DNA from: Phallusia fumigata
Taxonomy: Eukaryota > Chordata > Ascidiacea > Phlebobranchia > Ascidiidae
Assembly (NCBI GenBank): GCA_008931825.1
Contig: QXVZ01034599.1
Coordinates: 1 to 32,820, forward strand
DNA length: 32,820 nt
Direction: 5' to 3'
Shown piece after piece: positions 31,636-32,820 of the stretch; the stretch's first letter is position 1, and every line of letters begins with the position of its first letter. The notes under the pieces were generated by a model. The model had not been told where the DNA came from and searched no databases. It saw only the letters and a program-made list of their open reading frames with translations. Position numbers and translations under genes: made by a program.

Positions 31636-31678
31636 CATGCGAAGACAGTGTAGCGTGCACCTATCCTGTCTTCGCATG
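31636..31678 (+). other. intronic stem-loop, family F1 (perfect copy)
   Basis: catgcgaagacag and ctgtcttcgcatg form 13 uninterrupted Watson-Crick pairs, a T-C mismatch follows, then gtag/ctat closes loop CGTGCAC (GTGCAC at 31655). It lies 72 bases before the H5 acceptor. Confidence 0.85.
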
Positions 31679-31750
31679 TTGACATGTTTAAACACTTTGT
31701 GAACTTGGTTACATGTGAATGTCTAGTACTCTTTCTACTATGTTTAGCAG

Positions 31751-31918
31751 GAAAAGAAGCGGAAGCGGAGTGGGCGTGTTTTCGGTTGCGATAGAATAGA
31801 GGTAACTTTTGCAGATATTTCTCCAAATCCATATCAAACAGCATTTAAATTTCAACTAAAATTCCCAGAGCGGATGCAAGATACAAGTCGACGTGTCCAC
31901 AGGATGCTAGTGCTGAAT
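31751..31918 (+). other. H+C exon with a 13-base pseudo-intron
   Basis: The H part ends AGAG|GTAACTTTTGCAG|ATATT: donor and acceptor are 13 bases apart, too close to splice. Read straight through, all 56 codons are open in frame 0. The similar H+C3 exon (26562-26721) is open in another phase. The H part encodes a lysine/arginine-rich start (EKKRKR). Confidence 0.45.
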
Positions 31919-32509
31919 GTAAGTAAACAATGTAAAGCAATAGCGAATCCGGCATTGATTTGCATGTTGCACTTATTACCTTGCATGCCACGTGTTTTAA
32001 CTAATCGGTTGTCAGCATCGGTAGAAGTGTCCACACAAAAATATTAGCGACAATTTCCTTTGTATAAATGTTTTAATTTATATAGTACATTACTAAGGCT
32101 GTGTAGCAATAGTACCAGCAGGCATACCATTATCTTTGCTCGAACTTAAATGCTGTGTTGTTAGTTTTGTTGCAGATGTCTGTCCAACACCTTTCCGAAA
32201 TAGCAAATGGATTGCAAAACTTGCAGCAGCAAAACGAATGGATTATTCGAAGTACTATTCGATCACACACCAAATGTAAGCAAACAACCGTAAAACATTT
32301 TTTACGTTAAGTGTATGTTTAAATTCTGATTTATCTTCATTCTTTATTGTTTGTAGGCATGTATTAGTGCGAAGAAAAAATAAACTTAAGGGGCTTCGAA
32401 TCCGACAACCGACATTTACTCAGATAAGTTTAACCATTTTCTTTTCATGTAATGATTAAGCGTAAATGAAATTTGGATCTGGATAACGAAATAAATTAAA
32501 CGCAGTGGT

Positions 32510-32550
32510 ACAGGGTGGTGGTACAGAGTGCACGCTGACCGCCCCCTTGT
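32510..32550 (+). other. intronic stem-loop, family F3 (long copy)
   Basis: acagggtggtggt against accgcccccttgt forms 12 of 13 pairs, then a bulged A, cag/ctg, loop AGTGCACG (GTGCAC at 32528). Confidence 0.75.
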
Positions 32551-32769
32551 ACGCCAATTGCATTGCTTGCCTCACACATTTTTCCAGTAACTATGCATCA
32601 ACAATAGCGTTTTATTTCTCGCTTTGTTATTTCTGCGATTTTTTCTTTAGATTTTGGATTTCGATTTTTTCAGTCCACCAGCACTGACTATGGAAGACCA
32701 TCACTGCTTGCAGGACTATTGGGGTTCGATACGGACAGCTGATTGAAACGATTTAAAACAAAATTTACA

Positions 32770-32800
32770 CGGGTAAACAGGGTGCACATAGTTTTGCCTG
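32770..32800 (+). other. stem-loop, family F2, at the right edge
   Basis: cgggtaaa/ttttgcctg pairs with wobbles around a loop with GTGCAC at 32782, followed by GCGATATG as in unit 2. So unit 3 also enters an A/B-type array just beyond the window. Confidence 0.6.
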
Positions 32801-32820
32801 CGCGATATGCTTTTTGCGAA

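Larger units (their letters stand above)
21648..32820 (+). other. transcription unit 3 (cassette array, runs off the window)
   Basis: Modules: exon 1 to 21719; exon 2 21877-21983; J1 22171-22245; C1 23035-23123; D1 23503-23612; M1 23680-23743; C2 23953-24057; M2 24382-24447; C/M fusion 24651-24719; J2 24936-25005; G1 26320-26424; H+C3 26562-26721; M3 26981-27047; J3 27278-27352; G2 27953-28052; H/C fusion 28200-28277; D2 28641-28751; M4 28823-28890; C/M/J fusion 29091-29202; J5 29600-29656; G3 30240-30338; J6 30573-30636; G4 31505-31609; H+C5 31751-31918; D3 32176-32275; M5 32357-32423. C modules stay open in frame 0; joins between modules do not always keep frame. Hairpins of families F1 and F3 alternate along the chain. 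Confidence 0.5.

Noticed and set aside
3797-31678. microRNA precursors
   Set aside because: F1-F3 stems of 11-17 pairs are too short for normal Dicer substrates. F4 (about 22 pairs) comes close, but its three copies are not conserved over a seed-like arm.
3797-32800. CRISPR array
   Set aside because: The repeats are hairpins in spliceosomal introns with 200-1000 base irregular spacing, and the context is eukaryotic.

Overview
The window looks like invertebrate metazoan nuclear DNA. It is AT-rich, has spliceosomal signals (T-rich tracts ending in CAG, donors such as GTAAGT and GTAATT), a single-exon seven-helix receptor-like gene, and a decayed BEL/Pao retrotransposon. A cnidarian or similar invertebrate is my guess; nothing here proves a species. 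One ambiguous base (n) at about 22334 points to a draft assembly.

Layout. 1-515: no gene seen. 516-1457: intact intronless seven-helix membrane protein. 1458-3240: nothing recognised. From 3400 to the right edge there are three tandem, diverged copies of one complex plus-strand transcription unit. Each begins with a related CCAAT-box block (about 3400, 10780 and 21410), a short first exon, an intron with a long hairpin, and a chain of short exon-like modules. Unit 1 (3686 to about 10700) is interrupted by a minus-strand BEL/Pao element (4815-9470). Unit 2 (10995 to about 21200) carries an expanded array of two alternating exon types, A and B (13062-20895). Unit 3 (21648 to beyond the edge) carries a cassette array of modules named here J, C, D, M, G and H. 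A dispersed repeat (R) lies in both arrays.

Main observation. Almost every intron-like spacer holds a stem-loop whose apical loop shows the self-complementary hexamer GTGCAC. I count 30 such hairpins plus four variant-loop copies and one degenerate copy. They fall into four families with unrelated stem sequences: F1 (17 pairs, loop CGTGCAC), F2 (11-16 pairs, loop GGTGCACA or AGTGCACA), F3 (GC-rich, about 15 pairs, loop AGTGCACG) and F4 (14-22 pairs, loop GGTGCACA). Within families many stem changes are compensated. In three of the four variant loops GTGCAC is replaced by another palindrome (GTGCGCAC twice, GTGTACAC once). The exon modules keep their splice sites but mostly not one reading frame. 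This suggests a structure-bearing, spliced and possibly non-coding locus, in which introns could contact each other through identical kissing loops. That function is inference; the hairpins, splice-site array and promoter triplication are visible in the sequence.

Exon modules are named by letters invented for this annotation. Their edges come from reading AG/GT signals, not from transcripts.
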